Shown here: positions 24,954 through 32,690 of the stretch, piece after piece | Position numbering within the stretch: position 1 is the stretch's first letter | Layout: every line of letters starts with the position of its first letter | Translations under genes and position numbers: made by a program | The notes under the pieces: generated by a model | Database searches by the model: none | What the model saw: only the letters and a program-made list of their open reading frames with translations | Told to the model about the DNA's origin: nothing | Source of the DNA: Sphingopyxis sp. GW247-27LB | Lineage (GTDB): Bacteria > Pseudomonadota > Alphaproteobacteria > Sphingomonadales > Sphingomonadaceae | DNA: 64,000 nucleotides | Reading direction: 5' to 3' | NCBI RefSeq assembly: GCF_002277025.1 | Contig: NZ_NIWD01000008.1 | Location: 69,413 to 133,412 of the forward strand

Positions 24954-25322
24954 ATGCTGAATCAACGTGTTTCCGCAGCAAAGAAGATCGCCACCGAGCT
25001 GCACCGGGCCGAAGACGCCATCGACGAGACGATGATCCGCATCGCGCAGCTCGCCGCGACGCTGCCTGCCGCGCGCCGTGAGACCAACATGTCGGCGATC
25101 GTCGGCCAGGACGCGATGGCGAAGGTCGCCAACGCGCTCGCCGCCGCCGGCGAAGTGCGCCAGTTGCTCACCGACGCGCACATGGCATTGACCGTCACGC
25201 AGAAGGAGGTCGGGCTCGGCGCGCGCATGTTCGGCGCCGGCGTCAAGCCACCCGAGGCTCGTCTCGTCGACCCCGGCAGCAACGACGGCGCCGCTGCGCC
25301 TGCGTTCGCTCGGGCGTCGTAA
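24954..25322 (+). CDS. Small helical protein of unknown function
   Basis: I do not recognise this 122-residue protein. It is predicted to be mostly helical and soluble (AKKIATELHRAEDAIDET, then MIRIAQLAATLPAARRETN) with a Gly/Pro/Ala-rich tail. AAGGA lies 9 bp upstream of the chosen ATG. It is the second gene of the LuxR-membrane-MarR cluster. Its amphipathic helices suggest a partner-binding or structural role, which is inference only. Confidence 0.7.
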   Translation: MLNQRVSAAKKIATELHRAEDAIDETMIRIAQLAATLPAARRETNMSAIVGQDAMAKVANALAAAGEVRQLLTDAHMALTVTQKEVGLGARMFGAGVKPPEARLVDPGSNDGAAAPAFARAS

Positions 25323-25337
25323 GGACCGAACGATCGC

Positions 25338-25751
25338 ATGGGAACCGTGGCGATCTATTATGGCGTGTTGCTGCTCACGGTGGTCGTCGCGGTGCGCCGC
25401 GGCGGCCCTCTCGAAAAATGGGCGGCCTTCACGGCACTGATCGCTTCGGTCTCTACAACAATCCTGTCGCCTGCTCCGCAATGGACCGACATCGAGATCA
25501 ATATCTTCGTCATCGACCTGGTGGCGCTCGCCAGCTTCTGGTTCATCGCCCTTCGGACGCAACGCTTCTGGCCCTACTGGATTACCGGCTGGCAGCTTAT
25601 CGCGATCTTCGGGCACCTTCAGAAGCTGATGTTCTCGGAGATATTGGCGCGTCCCTACGCGCTCCTTTCGATGTATATTTCCTACCCGATCCTGCTCGTC
25701 ATCCTCTATGCATCGAGTTCGGCGGGGCGTAGGGGCGACGTCGGAGCGTGA
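25338..25751 (+). CDS. Small four-helix membrane protein of unknown function
   Basis: A 137-residue integral membrane protein with about four hydrophobic segments: IYYGVLLLTVVVAV, the region around TALIASVSTTILS, INIFVIDLVALASFWFIAL and YISYPILLVILYAS. No catalytic motif is apparent. It follows the helical-protein gene by 15 bp and precedes the MarR-like gene by 25 bp, so the three are probably co-transcribed. It could be a membrane partner of the tethered LuxR-type protein. Confidence 0.72.
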   Translation: MGTVAIYYGVLLLTVVVAVRRGGPLEKWAAFTALIASVSTTILSPAPQWTDIEINIFVIDLVALASFWFIALRTQRFWPYWITGWQLIAIFGHLQKLMFSEILARPYALLSMYISYPILLVILYASSSAGRRGDVGA

Positions 25752-25776
25752 GCGAATCACGCCCAGGGGGTCGCAT

Positions 25777-26265
25777 ATGCAACAATTTTCGAATCTCGAG
25801 ATTTCCGAGATCAAGTCGCGGATCGACCAGATCCAGCAACTGCTGGGCAGCCGCGAAAGCGAGGCGCCTGCCGAGCGAAACGTCGATCGCCCGGCCGCGT
25901 CGCCGCCCGAGTTGGTCGATCGGGTCGCGTTCAACATCCAGATGCGGCGAATCCGCAAGAGCCATTTTGCCGGCGCGCAGATGTCGGGCGCCAATTGGGA
26001 CATGATGCTCGACCTGATGCTCGCGCGCACCCACGGCCGCCTGCTCAGCGCAAGCGACCTCGCGACTGGTGCCGAGGTTCCGCTGTCGTCGGGTCTCCGC
26101 ATGATCGCGGCGCTCGAACAGCAGGGCTATGTCCGGCGCACGCTCGACGAGAAGGACCGCCGCCGCTCGATCGTCCGGCTGACCGACGAGGGGGCAGCGC
26201 GGATGATGGCCTATTTCGACGCGGTGAATAACGCCTGGGTGGACCAGCAGCGCCGCGCGGCGTGA
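25777..26265 (+). CDS. MarR-like winged-helix protein
   Basis: A 162-residue protein with an N-terminal coiled-coil-like segment (SNLEISEIKSRIDQIQQLLG) and a C-terminal winged helix typical of MarR: LSASDLATGAEVPLSSGLRM, then LDEKDRRRSIVRLTDEG in the wing. The start at 25777 has AGGGGG upstream; the frame is open further back but lacks a start with a ribosome site. Its location after the small membrane gene and its DNA-binding fold make the cluster look like a regulatory module. It ends 37 bp before the convergent fliA gene. Confidence 0.82.
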   Translation: MQQFSNLEISEIKSRIDQIQQLLGSRESEAPAERNVDRPAASPPELVDRVAFNIQMRRIRKSHFAGAQMSGANWDMMLDLMLARTHGRLLSASDLATGAEVPLSSGLRMIAALEQQGYVRRTLDEKDRRRSIVRLTDEGAARMMAYFDAVNNAWVDQQRRAA

Positions 26266-26302
26266 TGGCGCAAAGGAGGAGGGTGGGCCGGCACCGCTTC
26301 GA

Positions 26303-27067
26303 TCATTCCGTCATCGCGCGCATCATCGTTTCGATCCGCGCCATCGCATCGCGCTTGATCTGGCACACGCGTGCCGCGCTGACGTCGAGGGTGACGCCGA
26401 TCTCCTGCAGGTTCAGCTCCTCGAAGAAATAGAGCTGGAGCACCAACTGCTCGCGTTCGGGAAGCCTTGCGATGCAGGCCTGGAGCGCCGCGAGCGTGCT
26501 TTCGCGCTCGCAGGCGTCGCCCGCATCCGCCGCGTCGGCGACGAGAAAGGCCCCGCCGTCGGTCAGTGCGTCGAGCGAGGTCGAGCGGCCATAGGTCGCG
26601 CTCTTTTCGAGCGCGAAATATTCCTCCGCCGACAGGTCGAAGGCCTCGGCCATTTCGGCCGCGGTCGGCGCGCGCATCAGATGCTGTTCGAGCGTGTGGC
26701 GCACCGATTGAAGGCGCTTGCCCGCAGTCATCGCCGAGCGGCCGACATCGGCCTCGCGCCGCAGCTGGTCGATCATCGCGCCGCGGATCCGCGTCGAGGC
26801 ATAGGTGGCGAAGGCATAGCCGCGCTCCTCATAATGGCGGCTCGCCTCGATCAGCGCGATCAGCCCGGTCTGGATCAGATCGTCGAGCTCGCTCGTCCGC
26901 GACACGCGCGAAAACACCTGCCACGCGATCTTGCGCACCAGCGGCGCATGCTCCTCGACCAGCGATTCGACGCTTTCGCCATAGCCGTGCGCGCGGAGCG
27001 CATGCGCGGCGTGGAGGGCGGGGGCGCCCGCGCCCGCGCCGAATTGTTCGGCAGGCTCAAATCTCAT
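26303..27067 (-). CDS. fliA: RNA polymerase sigma-28 factor FliA
   Basis: A 254-residue flagellar sigma factor. Region 2 is clear (DDLIQTGLIALIEASRHYEE, then GAMIDQLRRE), as is region 4 with its HTH (LQEIGVTLDVSAARVCQIKR). It would direct late flagellar transcription; matching promoters occur before flgM, motA, fliD and both flagellins in this window. The start overlaps the end of flhA by 11 bp, so the two are co-transcribed from the sigma-54 promoter at 30036-30051. Activity is expected to be restrained by FlgM (30383-30688). Confidence 0.95.
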   Translation of the reverse strand: MRFEPAEQFGAGAGAPALHAAHALRAHGYGESVESLVEEHAPLVRKIAWQVFSRVSRTSELDDLIQTGLIALIEASRHYEERGYAFATYASTRIRGAMIDQLRREADVGRSAMTAGKRLQSVRHTLEQHLMRAPTAAEMAEAFDLSAEEYFALEKSATYGRSTSLDALTDGGAFLVADAADAGDACERESTLAALQACIARLPEREQLVLQLYFFEELNLQEIGVTLDVSAARVCQIKRDAMARIETMMRAMTE

Positions 27068-29180
27068 GCGGCTGATCCTTCATCTGGTCGGCGGCTTCGT
27101 GCGAAAGGCGCGCGGGCTCGGCGCCGATCGTCGCGACGATCTCGGTCGCCTTGTTGGCGGGGATTTCGAGGTAGGAGATGACCGCGACGTCGGGAAAAGT
27201 CGCGCGCACCAGCCGCGACAGCGCCGGACGGCAGATCGGTGAGGCGACGAGCGCGAAGCTGCGCGTCGAGAGCAGCAACGGTTCGACCGCCTGGCCGATC
27301 TCGCCGAGGATCTTCATCGCCATGCCGTGCTCGAACGGCCATTCGGCGCCCGGATTGGCGCGCACCGCCTGGTTCAGCAGCATCTCGACCTCGGGGTTGA
27401 AGGTGACGACGGGGAGCGGCATGCGCGCGGGCACGATCGTCTGGATGATCAGCGCCCCGATTCGCTGGCGCACCGCCTCGACCAGTTCGACGTCGGCGAG
27501 CTGCTGGCCCGCCAGCGTCACCATCGCCTCTGCGATCTTGCGGAAATCGCGCAGCGGCACGCGCTCCTCGAGCAAGGTGCGGCATAGCCCCGCGACGCGC
27601 GGCAGCGCATAGCCCTGCGGACTCAGATTCTGGGCGAGTTGCGGGTAATGGAGCTTCAGATGGTCGATCAGCGCCTGCGCGTCGTCGAGCCCGAACAGCT
27701 CCGACGCCGAGGCGATGATGCTGTTGTTGAGGTGGGTGGCGACGACCGTCGCGGGGTCGACGACGGTATAGCCCGCCGCGATCGCGTCGTTCTGGCCGCT
27801 TTTCGGGATCCACAGCGCGTCGAGCCCGAAGGTCGGGTCCTTGCACGGCCGCCCGCTGACCGGGGTGACGAGATCGCCCGAATCGAGCGCGAGCATCTCG
27901 TTCGGGAAGATTTCATCCTCGCCGACGATCACTCCGGCGACCGAGATGCGATAGGCGTTGCCGGGCAGCGACAGATCGTCGGCGACCTTCACCGCGGGGA
28001 TGACGAAGCCGAGCTCCTTCGACAATTGCTTGCGGATGCCGGTGATGCGTCCCATCAGCGGCGCGCCCTTGCGCTCGTCGACCAGCGCGACGAGCGCATA
28101 GCCGATCTCGAGCTGGCACGGGCTCGCGTCGCTGACGTCGGCCCATTCGATATGGTGCGGGTCGGCGGCGGGCGCGGCGGGCGGCGGCGCGGCTTCGGCC
28201 TCGGCGGCGGCGCGGCGCATCTGCCAGCCGAGCGCGAAGGCCAGCGTGGCGGCGGGCAGGATCAGCATCTGCGGCATCGCGGGGACGAGACCGAGGACGA
28301 AGAGGATGCCGCCGACCGCCATCCAGACGTGCGGCGAGGCGAACTGGCTGCCGATCTGACCCGACAGGTCGAGCGGCGAATTGACGCGGGTGACGATCGC
28401 GGCGGCGGCGATCGACAGCAGCAGCGCCGGGATCTGCGCGACGAGCGCGTCGCCGATCGCGAGCGTGACATAGGTGCTGCCGGCTTCGGAGAAGGAGAGG
28501 CCGTGGCTCGCCATGCCGAGGATCAGCCCGCCGACGATATTGACGAACAGGATGAGCAGGCCGGCGACCGCGTCGCCCTTCACGAATTTCGAAGCGCCGT
28601 CCATCGAGCCATAGAAGTCGGCCTCGGTCGCCACCTCCTGGCGCCGCGCCTTCGCTTCCTCTGGGGTCAGCAGGCCGGCGTTGAGGTCGGCGTCGATCGC
28701 CATCTGCTTGCCCGGCAGCGCGTCGAGGGTGAAGCGCGCCGACACTTCGGAGACGCGCCCGGCGCCCTTGGTGATGACGACGAGGTTGATGATCATCAGC
28801 ACGACGAAGACGAACAGGCCGACGACATAGTCGCCGCCGATCAGCACCTGGCCGAACGCCTCGATGACATGGCCCGCCGACGCGGTGCCTTCGTGGCCGT
28901 GGACGAGCACGACGCGCGTCGAGGCGACGTTGAGCGCGAGGCGGAACAAGGTCGCGAGCAGCAGCACGGTCGGAAAGGCCGAAAAATCGAGCGGCTTCGA
29001 CGCCGACAGCGCGACCATCAGGATCGCGAGGCTGATCATGATGTTGCCGACGAAGCTGATGTCGAGGATCGTCGGCGAGACCGGGATCACCATCAGCGCG
29101 ACGAGGATCAGCATCCCCGCCGGCAGCGCCGCGGCGCCGACCATGCGACCGATCCGGCGGAGGTCGAGCGCGGGCATCAT
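27057..29180 (-). CDS. flhA: Flagellar export gate protein FlhA
   Basis: A 707-residue integral membrane component of the flagellar type III export apparatus. The N-terminal half has eight or so hydrophobic helices with the FHIPEP-family stretches LFRLALNVASTRVVL and GKQMAIDADLNAGLLTPEEA; the C-terminal half is the cytosolic ring-forming domain that docks chaperone-substrate complexes. It starts at 29180 in an ATGA overlap with the transglycosylase gene, with a second ATG at 29177, and overlaps fliA at its end. This three-gene order couples a wall-opening enzyme, the export gate and the late sigma factor. Confidence 0.96.
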   Translation of the reverse strand: MMPALDLRRIGRMVGAAALPAGMLILVALMVIPVSPTILDISFVGNIMISLAILMVALSASKPLDFSAFPTVLLLATLFRLALNVASTRVVLVHGHEGTASAGHVIEAFGQVLIGGDYVVGLFVFVVLMIINLVVITKGAGRVSEVSARFTLDALPGKQMAIDADLNAGLLTPEEAKARRQEVATEADFYGSMDGASKFVKGDAVAGLLILFVNIVGGLILGMASHGLSFSEAGSTYVTLAIGDALVAQIPALLLSIAAAAIVTRVNSPLDLSGQIGSQFASPHVWMAVGGILFVLGLVPAMPQMLILPAATLAFALGWQMRRAAAEAEAAPPPAAPAADPHHIEWADVSDASPCQLEIGYALVALVDERKGAPLMGRITGIRKQLSKELGFVIPAVKVADDLSLPGNAYRISVAGVIVGEDEIFPNEMLALDSGDLVTPVSGRPCKDPTFGLDALWIPKSGQNDAIAAGYTVVDPATVVATHLNNSIIASASELFGLDDAQALIDHLKLHYPQLAQNLSPQGYALPRVAGLCRTLLEERVPLRDFRKIAEAMVTLAGQQLADVELVEAVRQRIGALIIQTIVPARMPLPVVTFNPEVEMLLNQAVRANPGAEWPFEHGMAMKILGEIGQAVEPLLLSTRSFALVASPICRPALSRLVRATFPDVAVISYLEIPANKATEIVATIGAEPARLSHEAADQMKDQPHEI

Positions 29181-30004
29181 GCGCCGCCACCCAGCGACGC
29201 GAGCCGCTGATAGGCCTGGGCGGCAAAGCCCATCGACAGGGTTTTCGGCATCGGCTGGATTTCCATCATCTGGAGCGGCGGACGTCCGCCGCCGTTCGCG
29301 CCGGAGACGCTCGCCATCCGGGCGTGCCAGCGGCTTTCGGCGGCGGGTGGATAGGCGGTGGCGTCGGTCGCGCCGCCGCCTTCGGAAAGCTTGGCGGCGA
29401 AGCGCGCGCGGATTTCGCCGAGGCTGCGCATGCTGCCGTCGGCGGCATAGAAGATCGGGCGATTCGCCGCCGCCGCTTCGGGCAGCATCGCCGCGCCGGG
29501 CTGGTCGGGGTTCGCCTCCCACGCGGAAAGGAAGCGCGTCGCGCCGCCGCTGCCGAGGAAATGGGCGAGATAGAGATCGACCGGCTCCATCGCGCGGCCG
29601 AAGCGGCCTTCGAGCGCGGCGCGATTGTCGGCGGTCAACGCCGCCGCCATGCTCGACGCCGCGGCGGGGTCATCGCGAAGCCCGAGGATCTGCGCGCGCA
29701 GCGCCGGGTCCGCGACCGACAGCCGCCCCGACGCGTCGCGATCGATCGCTCCCGCCGCCCAGCCGAGCCCATGCGCGGCGCCGTGGCGCTGCAGCGTCGC
29801 GAGCCAGGTCTGGCGGGTGAACTGGAACAGTCCGCGCGCCGACGAGGTCGGCGCCTGCGCGCTGGGGTTGAAGCGGCTTTCGACGCGCGCGACGTCGACC
29901 AGATAGTCGAAATCGATCCCGGTGCGCGCCGACGCGTCCTGCACAGCCGCCATCACGGGGGCAGCGCCGGGGGCCTGGGGCACGAAGGGGTTGATCGCAG
30001 TCAT
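29177..30004 (-). CDS. Flagella-associated SLT-domain lytic transglycosylase
   Basis: A 275-residue protein with a soluble lytic transglycosylase domain. The catalytic Glu42 is in VARVESRFNPSA and the GLFQFTRQTW motif follows at 58-67. No obvious signal peptide is seen, so export may be through the flagellar apparatus. The window's flgJ encodes only the rod-binding domain, so this separate enzyme probably supplies the muramidase function needed for rod passage through peptidoglycan. A clean sigma-54 promoter lies 32 bp upstream and the stop overlaps flhA (ATGA). The start at 30004 is the first ATG downstream of that promoter. Confidence 0.88.
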   Translation of the reverse strand: MTAINPFVPQAPGAAPVMAAVQDASARTGIDFDYLVDVARVESRFNPSAQAPTSSARGLFQFTRQTWLATLQRHGAAHGLGWAAGAIDRDASGRLSVADPALRAQILGLRDDPAAASSMAAALTADNRAALEGRFGRAMEPVDLYLAHFLGSGGATRFLSAWEANPDQPGAAMLPEAAAANRPIFYAADGSMRSLGEIRARFAAKLSEGGGATDATAYPPAAESRWHARMASVSGANGGGRPPLQMMEIQPMPKTLSMGFAAQAYQRLASLGGGA

Positions 30005-30035
30005 GTCGTTGGTTCCGCTGGTTCGCGAAACCAAA

Positions 30036-30051
30036 AGCAATCATCGTGCCA
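30036..30051 (-). promoter_or_regulatory. Sigma-54 promoter of the transglycosylase-flhA-fliA operon
   Basis: On the minus strand this reads TGGCACGATGATTGCT, a full match to TGGCACG-N4-TTGCW with GG and GC at the required spacing. It is 32 bp upstream of the start at 30004. Confidence 0.85.
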
Positions 30052-30083
30052 CTTTCGGGAAAGTGTCTCTTAAGCGATATTTG

Positions 30084-30389
30084 TCAGTAGCTTAATGCAG
30101 CGCCTCGTGGTGCCATGCCGCGCAGGGCATGGTTCCTGTCAATCCGCTGACGCGTCCAGTCCTTGAGCACATTGACGCGGATCGCGGCGGCTTCGAGCTG
30201 CTTCAGCACATGGCCGATCAGCACGCGCGCGCGGGCTTCGCTGCCCGGCGGGATCGCGGCGCCGCGGAACAGGATGACCGCGGTCGCGAGCGCTTCGGAC
30301 GCGGCGATGATCGCCCCGGCATCCTGCCCGTCGAGCGCGGCAACGAGCGCGTCGAGCCGCGCCTGCATCTCGTCCATCTGCATCAGCAT
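30084..30389 (-). CDS. FlgN-like flagellar export chaperone candidate
   Basis: A 101-residue all-helical protein (MDEMQARLDALVAALDG, LIGHVLKQLEAAAIRVNVLK). Size, helical make-up and position directly after flgM match FlgN, the chaperone for hook-associated proteins FlgK and FlgL, but sequence identity is not obvious, so the name is tentative. It overlaps the flgM stop: the first ATG is at 30389 and a TGATG-type ATG at 30383. It should share the flgM sigma-28 promoter. Confidence 0.65.
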   Translation of the reverse strand: MLMQMDEMQARLDALVAALDGQDAGAIIAASEALATAVILFRGAAIPPGSEARARVLIGHVLKQLEAAAIRVNVLKDWTRQRIDRNHALRGMAPRGAALSY

Positions 30390-30688
30390 GCGGGGCTACC
30401 CCGGTGAAAGTCGAGCATCGCGCGCGCGGTGGCTTCGGCGTCGACGCGATAGCTTCCCGCCGCGATCGCGGTGCGCAGGCTTGCGACGCGCGCCGTGTCG
30501 ACCGGCGGACCCTGGTCGGCGATCGTCCGGGTCAGGCCGATCAGGCGCGCGGCGGGTTCGGCTTCGGTGGCGGGCGGCATCGCGGCGGCGGCGTGCGTGG
30601 CGCTCGCCGATCCGGCGCCGATCTTGCGCACGGTCACGGCGCGCATCACGCCCCCGACCTGCGATCCGATCTTGCTGTCACCCGACAT
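30383..30688 (-). CDS. flgM: Anti-sigma-28 factor FlgM
   Basis: A 101-residue FlgM-like protein. The C-terminal half has the short helices expected for FliA binding (DTARVASLRTAIAAGSYRVD, ATARAMLDFHRG); the N-terminal half is low-complexity and probably disordered, as needed for export through the hook. Its own promoter (30743-30769) is sigma-28 type, which gives the classical negative feedback on FliA. It is followed by the flgN-like gene with a short overlap. Confidence 0.85.
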   Translation of the reverse strand: MSGDSKIGSQVGGVMRAVTVRKIGAGSASATHAAAAMPPATEAEPAARLIGLTRTIADQGPPVDTARVASLRTAIAAGSYRVDAEATARAMLDFHRGSPAC

Positions 30689-30742
30689 CTTCGGCCTCCA
30701 TCCTCGCGCCGTCAGAAAAGCGACGGGCCCGTATGGAGGGAT

Positions 30743-30769
30743 TTAACGGCGGGACGGTGAGGGGATTAA
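30743..30769 (-). promoter_or_regulatory. Sigma-28 promoter of flgM
   Basis: Minus strand: TTAA (30766-30769), 15-bp spacer, GCCGTTAA (30743-30750), about 55 bp upstream of flgM. Spacing and -10 element are the same as at the other four sites in this window. Confidence 0.75.
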
Positions 30770-30800
30770 GCGGGGAGGACGGAAAATTTTCGGGAAGGAA

Positions 30801-30831
30801 AGAAGGCGGCGTCGGAAAGCCGACGGCCGCC
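30801..30831 (-). terminator. Rho-independent terminator after flgA
   Basis: Read on the minus strand, a GC-rich stem (GGCGGC and GTCGG pairing with CCGAC and GCCGCC, one bulge) is followed by TTCTTTCC. It lies 13 bp past the flgA stop and separates flgA from the flgM promoter. Confidence 0.65.
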
Positions 30832-30843
30832 CTATGGTGCGGC

Positions 30844-31350
30844 TCAGTCCTCGATCCGCGCGCGGCCGGGACCGGTGACGACCGCGCTCAGGCTGCTGCG
30901 ATTGCCGTCGCCGCGCAGCGCGATCGTGTCGCCGACGCGCCCGTCCTCCGACGCGACGGCGCTATAGTTGATCGCGAAGCTTTCGGTCTCGATCGACACG
31001 CGGACATTATCGCCGCGGCGGATCACCGGCGCGGCGGGCCGGGCCGGGCTCGCGGCAACGAGGCCGGGGGCGGCGCCCGCGCCGCCGGTCATCGGCACGC
31101 GCACGCGCCAGCCGAGCGAGGCGCAGCGCACCGCGAGCGTCTGGCTGTCGATCGCGGTGATCGACGCCTGCTCGGGGCAGCGCTGGAGCTTGATGCGGCG
31201 GTCGATGGGGGCCGCGGTGCGGCCCATCGCACTCGCCACCGTAGCGGTGAGCGCGTCGATCGCCTGCCAGTCCTCGCTCGCCTGTTGAGCGTGGGCGGCG
31301 GGAACGCAAAGCGCAAAACCGGCGAGGCCGGCGATTAGCCTGATCGTCAT
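30844..31350 (-). CDS. flgA: Flagellar P-ring assembly chaperone FlgA
   Basis: A 168-residue periplasmic protein. It has a signal peptide (MTIRLIAGLAGFALCVPAAHA) and a SAF-type C-terminal domain with RRGDNVRVSIETESFAINYS and a Gly-rich end, as in FlgA that assists FlgI polymerisation. AGGAGAT lies before the ATG at 31350. It is divergent from flgB and has its own sigma-54 element at 31391-31406, about 41 bp upstream. Confidence 0.88.
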   Translation of the reverse strand: MTIRLIAGLAGFALCVPAAHAQQASEDWQAIDALTATVASAMGRTAAPIDRRIKLQRCPEQASITAIDSQTLAVRCASLGWRVRVPMTGGAGAAPGLVAASPARPAAPVIRRGDNVRVSIETESFAINYSAVASEDGRVGDTIALRGDGNRSSLSAVVTGPGRARIED

Positions 31351-31390
31351 GGTCCATCTCCTGTTGGTCCAAAATGGTCGCGGGCAGGGG

Positions 31391-31406
31391 TGCAGGATGC
31401 GTGCCA
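31391..31406 (-). promoter_or_regulatory. Sigma-54 promoter of flgA
   Basis: The minus strand reads TGGCACGCATCCTGCA. The GG and GC pairs are intact; the -12 box is CTGC rather than TTGC, so it may be weaker than the others. Confidence 0.65.
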
Positions 31407-31447
31407 AGCGGCGTTTCGGGCGCGTTGGCGCGCGGGATGCGGGGGTG

Positions 31448-31465
31448 TCGTCAATCTTTTGACGA
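31448..31465. promoter_or_regulatory. Candidate activator binding site between flgA and flgB
   Basis: TCGTCAATCTTTTGACGA has 7-bp perfect arms. Its centre GTCAATCTTTTGAC resembles the FleQ box GTCAATAAATTGAC. It lies between the two divergent sigma-54 promoters, 42 bp and 73 bp from them, a normal place for an enhancer-binding protein. Confidence 0.5.
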
Positions 31466-31537
31466 GCGGCCGGGGTGACGCGTGAAACCCCCGCCTCGCT
31501 TCCGGACAAAGTGCTGAAAACTGGATACTAACCCGAT

Positions 31538-31554
31538 TTGGCACGGCGATTGCA
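31538..31554 (+). promoter_or_regulatory. Sigma-54 promoter of the flgB-L operon
   Basis: TTGGCACGGCGATTGCA matches YTGGCACG-N4-TTGCW exactly. It is the clearest sigma-54 site in the window and sits about 80 bp upstream of flgB. Confidence 0.88.
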
Positions 31555-31634
31555 TCATGTCCTTCGTGAATTTTTCCGCGCGTCTCGCGCTGGCGACCCG
31601 CCGGCCGGGACGGCGGCGAAAGGAAGGAATGGAC

Positions 31635-31973
31635 ATGGCATCCGAAAAGCTCTTCGGCCTGCACGCGACGGCGCTCCAGCTGCGCAGCCAGCGGATGATG
31701 ATGCTCGCCTCGAACATCGCCAATGCCGCCACGCCGAACTACAAGGCACGCGACCTCGACTTCTCGAAGGCGCTCGAACTCGCGCAGGATGGCGGTTCGA
31801 CCGACGCCGCGATCCAGTATCGCGTCCCCGTCCAGTCGTCGCTCGACGGCAACACGGTCGAAATGGCGACCGAACAGACCGCCTTTGCCGAAAACGCGCT
31901 CGCCTACCGCTCCAGCCTCGCCTTCCTGCAGGGCCGGATCGGCACGCTGACGCGCGCGCTCAAGGGAGAGTGA
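31635..31973 (+). CDS. flgB: Flagellar proximal rod protein FlgB
   Basis: A 112-residue rod protein. The N-terminal rod motif RMMMLASNIANAATPNYKAR and the C-terminal helix AENALAYRSSLAFLQGRIGT are typical. Start: ATGs occur at 31629 and 31635; AGGAAGG ends 7 bp before the second, which I prefer. It is the first gene of the sigma-54-driven flgB-L operon, two bases before flgC. Confidence 0.92.
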   Translation: MASEKLFGLHATALQLRSQRMMMLASNIANAATPNYKARDLDFSKALELAQDGGSTDAAIQYRVPVQSSLDGNTVEMATEQTAFAENALAYRSSLAFLQGRIGTLTRALKGE

Positions 31974-31975
31974 CG

Positions 31976-32377
31976 ATGGCCAATCTCTCGATCTTCGACA
32001 TCAGCGGGCGCGCCATGTCGGCGCAGCTCGTCCGCCTCAACACCACCGCGTCGAACCTCGCCAACGCCGGCACCGTCGCGGGCAGCGAGGCGGGCGCCTA
32101 TCGCTCGATGAAGCCGGTGTTCCGCACCGTGATGGACGGCGCCGGCCGCGCGACGGTCGCGGTCGACCAGGTCGTGACCTCGAAGATGGCGCCGTCGAAG
32201 AGGCACGATCCCGACAATCCGCTCGCCGACGCCGACGGCAATGTCTGGGAAGCCGCGGTCGATAGCGCCGCCGAGCTGGTCGAGATGGTCGAAACGTCGC
32301 GCCAGTATCAGAACAATGTCCAGGTCCTCGACACCGCAAAGGGCCTGATCAACGAAACGCTGCGGTTGGGGCAATAA
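31976..32377 (+). CDS. flgC: Flagellar proximal rod protein FlgC
   Basis: A 133-residue rod protein. The N-terminal FDISGRAMSAQLVRLNTTAS with SNLANAGTVAG is the rod/hook signature; the C-terminal ELVEMVETSRQYQNNVQVLD is the conserved axial helix. GGGAGAG sits before the ATG. It is placed between flgB and flgD with 2-bp gaps, so it is translated as part of the operon. Confidence 0.94.
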   Translation: MANLSIFDISGRAMSAQLVRLNTTASNLANAGTVAGSEAGAYRSMKPVFRTVMDGAGRATVAVDQVVTSKMAPSKRHDPDNPLADADGNVWEAAVDSAAELVEMVETSRQYQNNVQVLDTAKGLINETLRLGQ

Positions 32378-32379
32378 TC

Positions 32380-32685
32380 ATGGCGATCAATGCGATAAAC
32401 GGCGGCTCGACCGCCCCGACGACGGCGAGCGTGCAGCAGATGGGGCAGGGCGATTTCCTGCGCCTGATGACCGCGCAGCTCAGCCAGCAGGACCCGTTCA
32501 ACCCGGTCGATAACCAGCAGATGGTGGCGCAGATGGCGCAATTCTCCAGCCTCGCCGGCATTTCGGAGACCAACACCACGCTCCAGCAGATTTCCGACCA
32601 GCTTCAGGCGCAGACCGCGCTGCTCGAGGAAATCCGCGCCAACACCCCGGCGACGCCGGCCACCGCATCCACCCAGGAAGGATAA
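32380..32685 (+). CDS. flgD: Hook assembly scaffold FlgD (short form)
   Basis: A 101-residue protein with the FlgD N-terminal core: FLRLMTAQLSQQDPFNPVDN, QMVAQMAQFSSLAGI, then a coiled-coil-like ISDQLQAQTALLEEIRA. It ends there. Classical FlgD is about 220 residues or more, with a C-terminal Ig/Tudor-like cap domain that is absent. The reading frame is clean and flgE follows 5 bp later, so this looks like a naturally short form and not a truncation. Confidence 0.88.
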   Translation: MAINAINGGSTAPTTASVQQMGQGDFLRLMTAQLSQQDPFNPVDNQQMVAQMAQFSSLAGISETNTTLQQISDQLQAQTALLEEIRANTPATPATASTQEG

Positions 32686-32690
32686 GTCCC

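Noticed and set aside
32380-32685. flgD as a pseudogene because it is short
   Set aside because: The frame is clean, start and stop fit the tight operon spacing, and no remnant of the missing domain follows before flgE.
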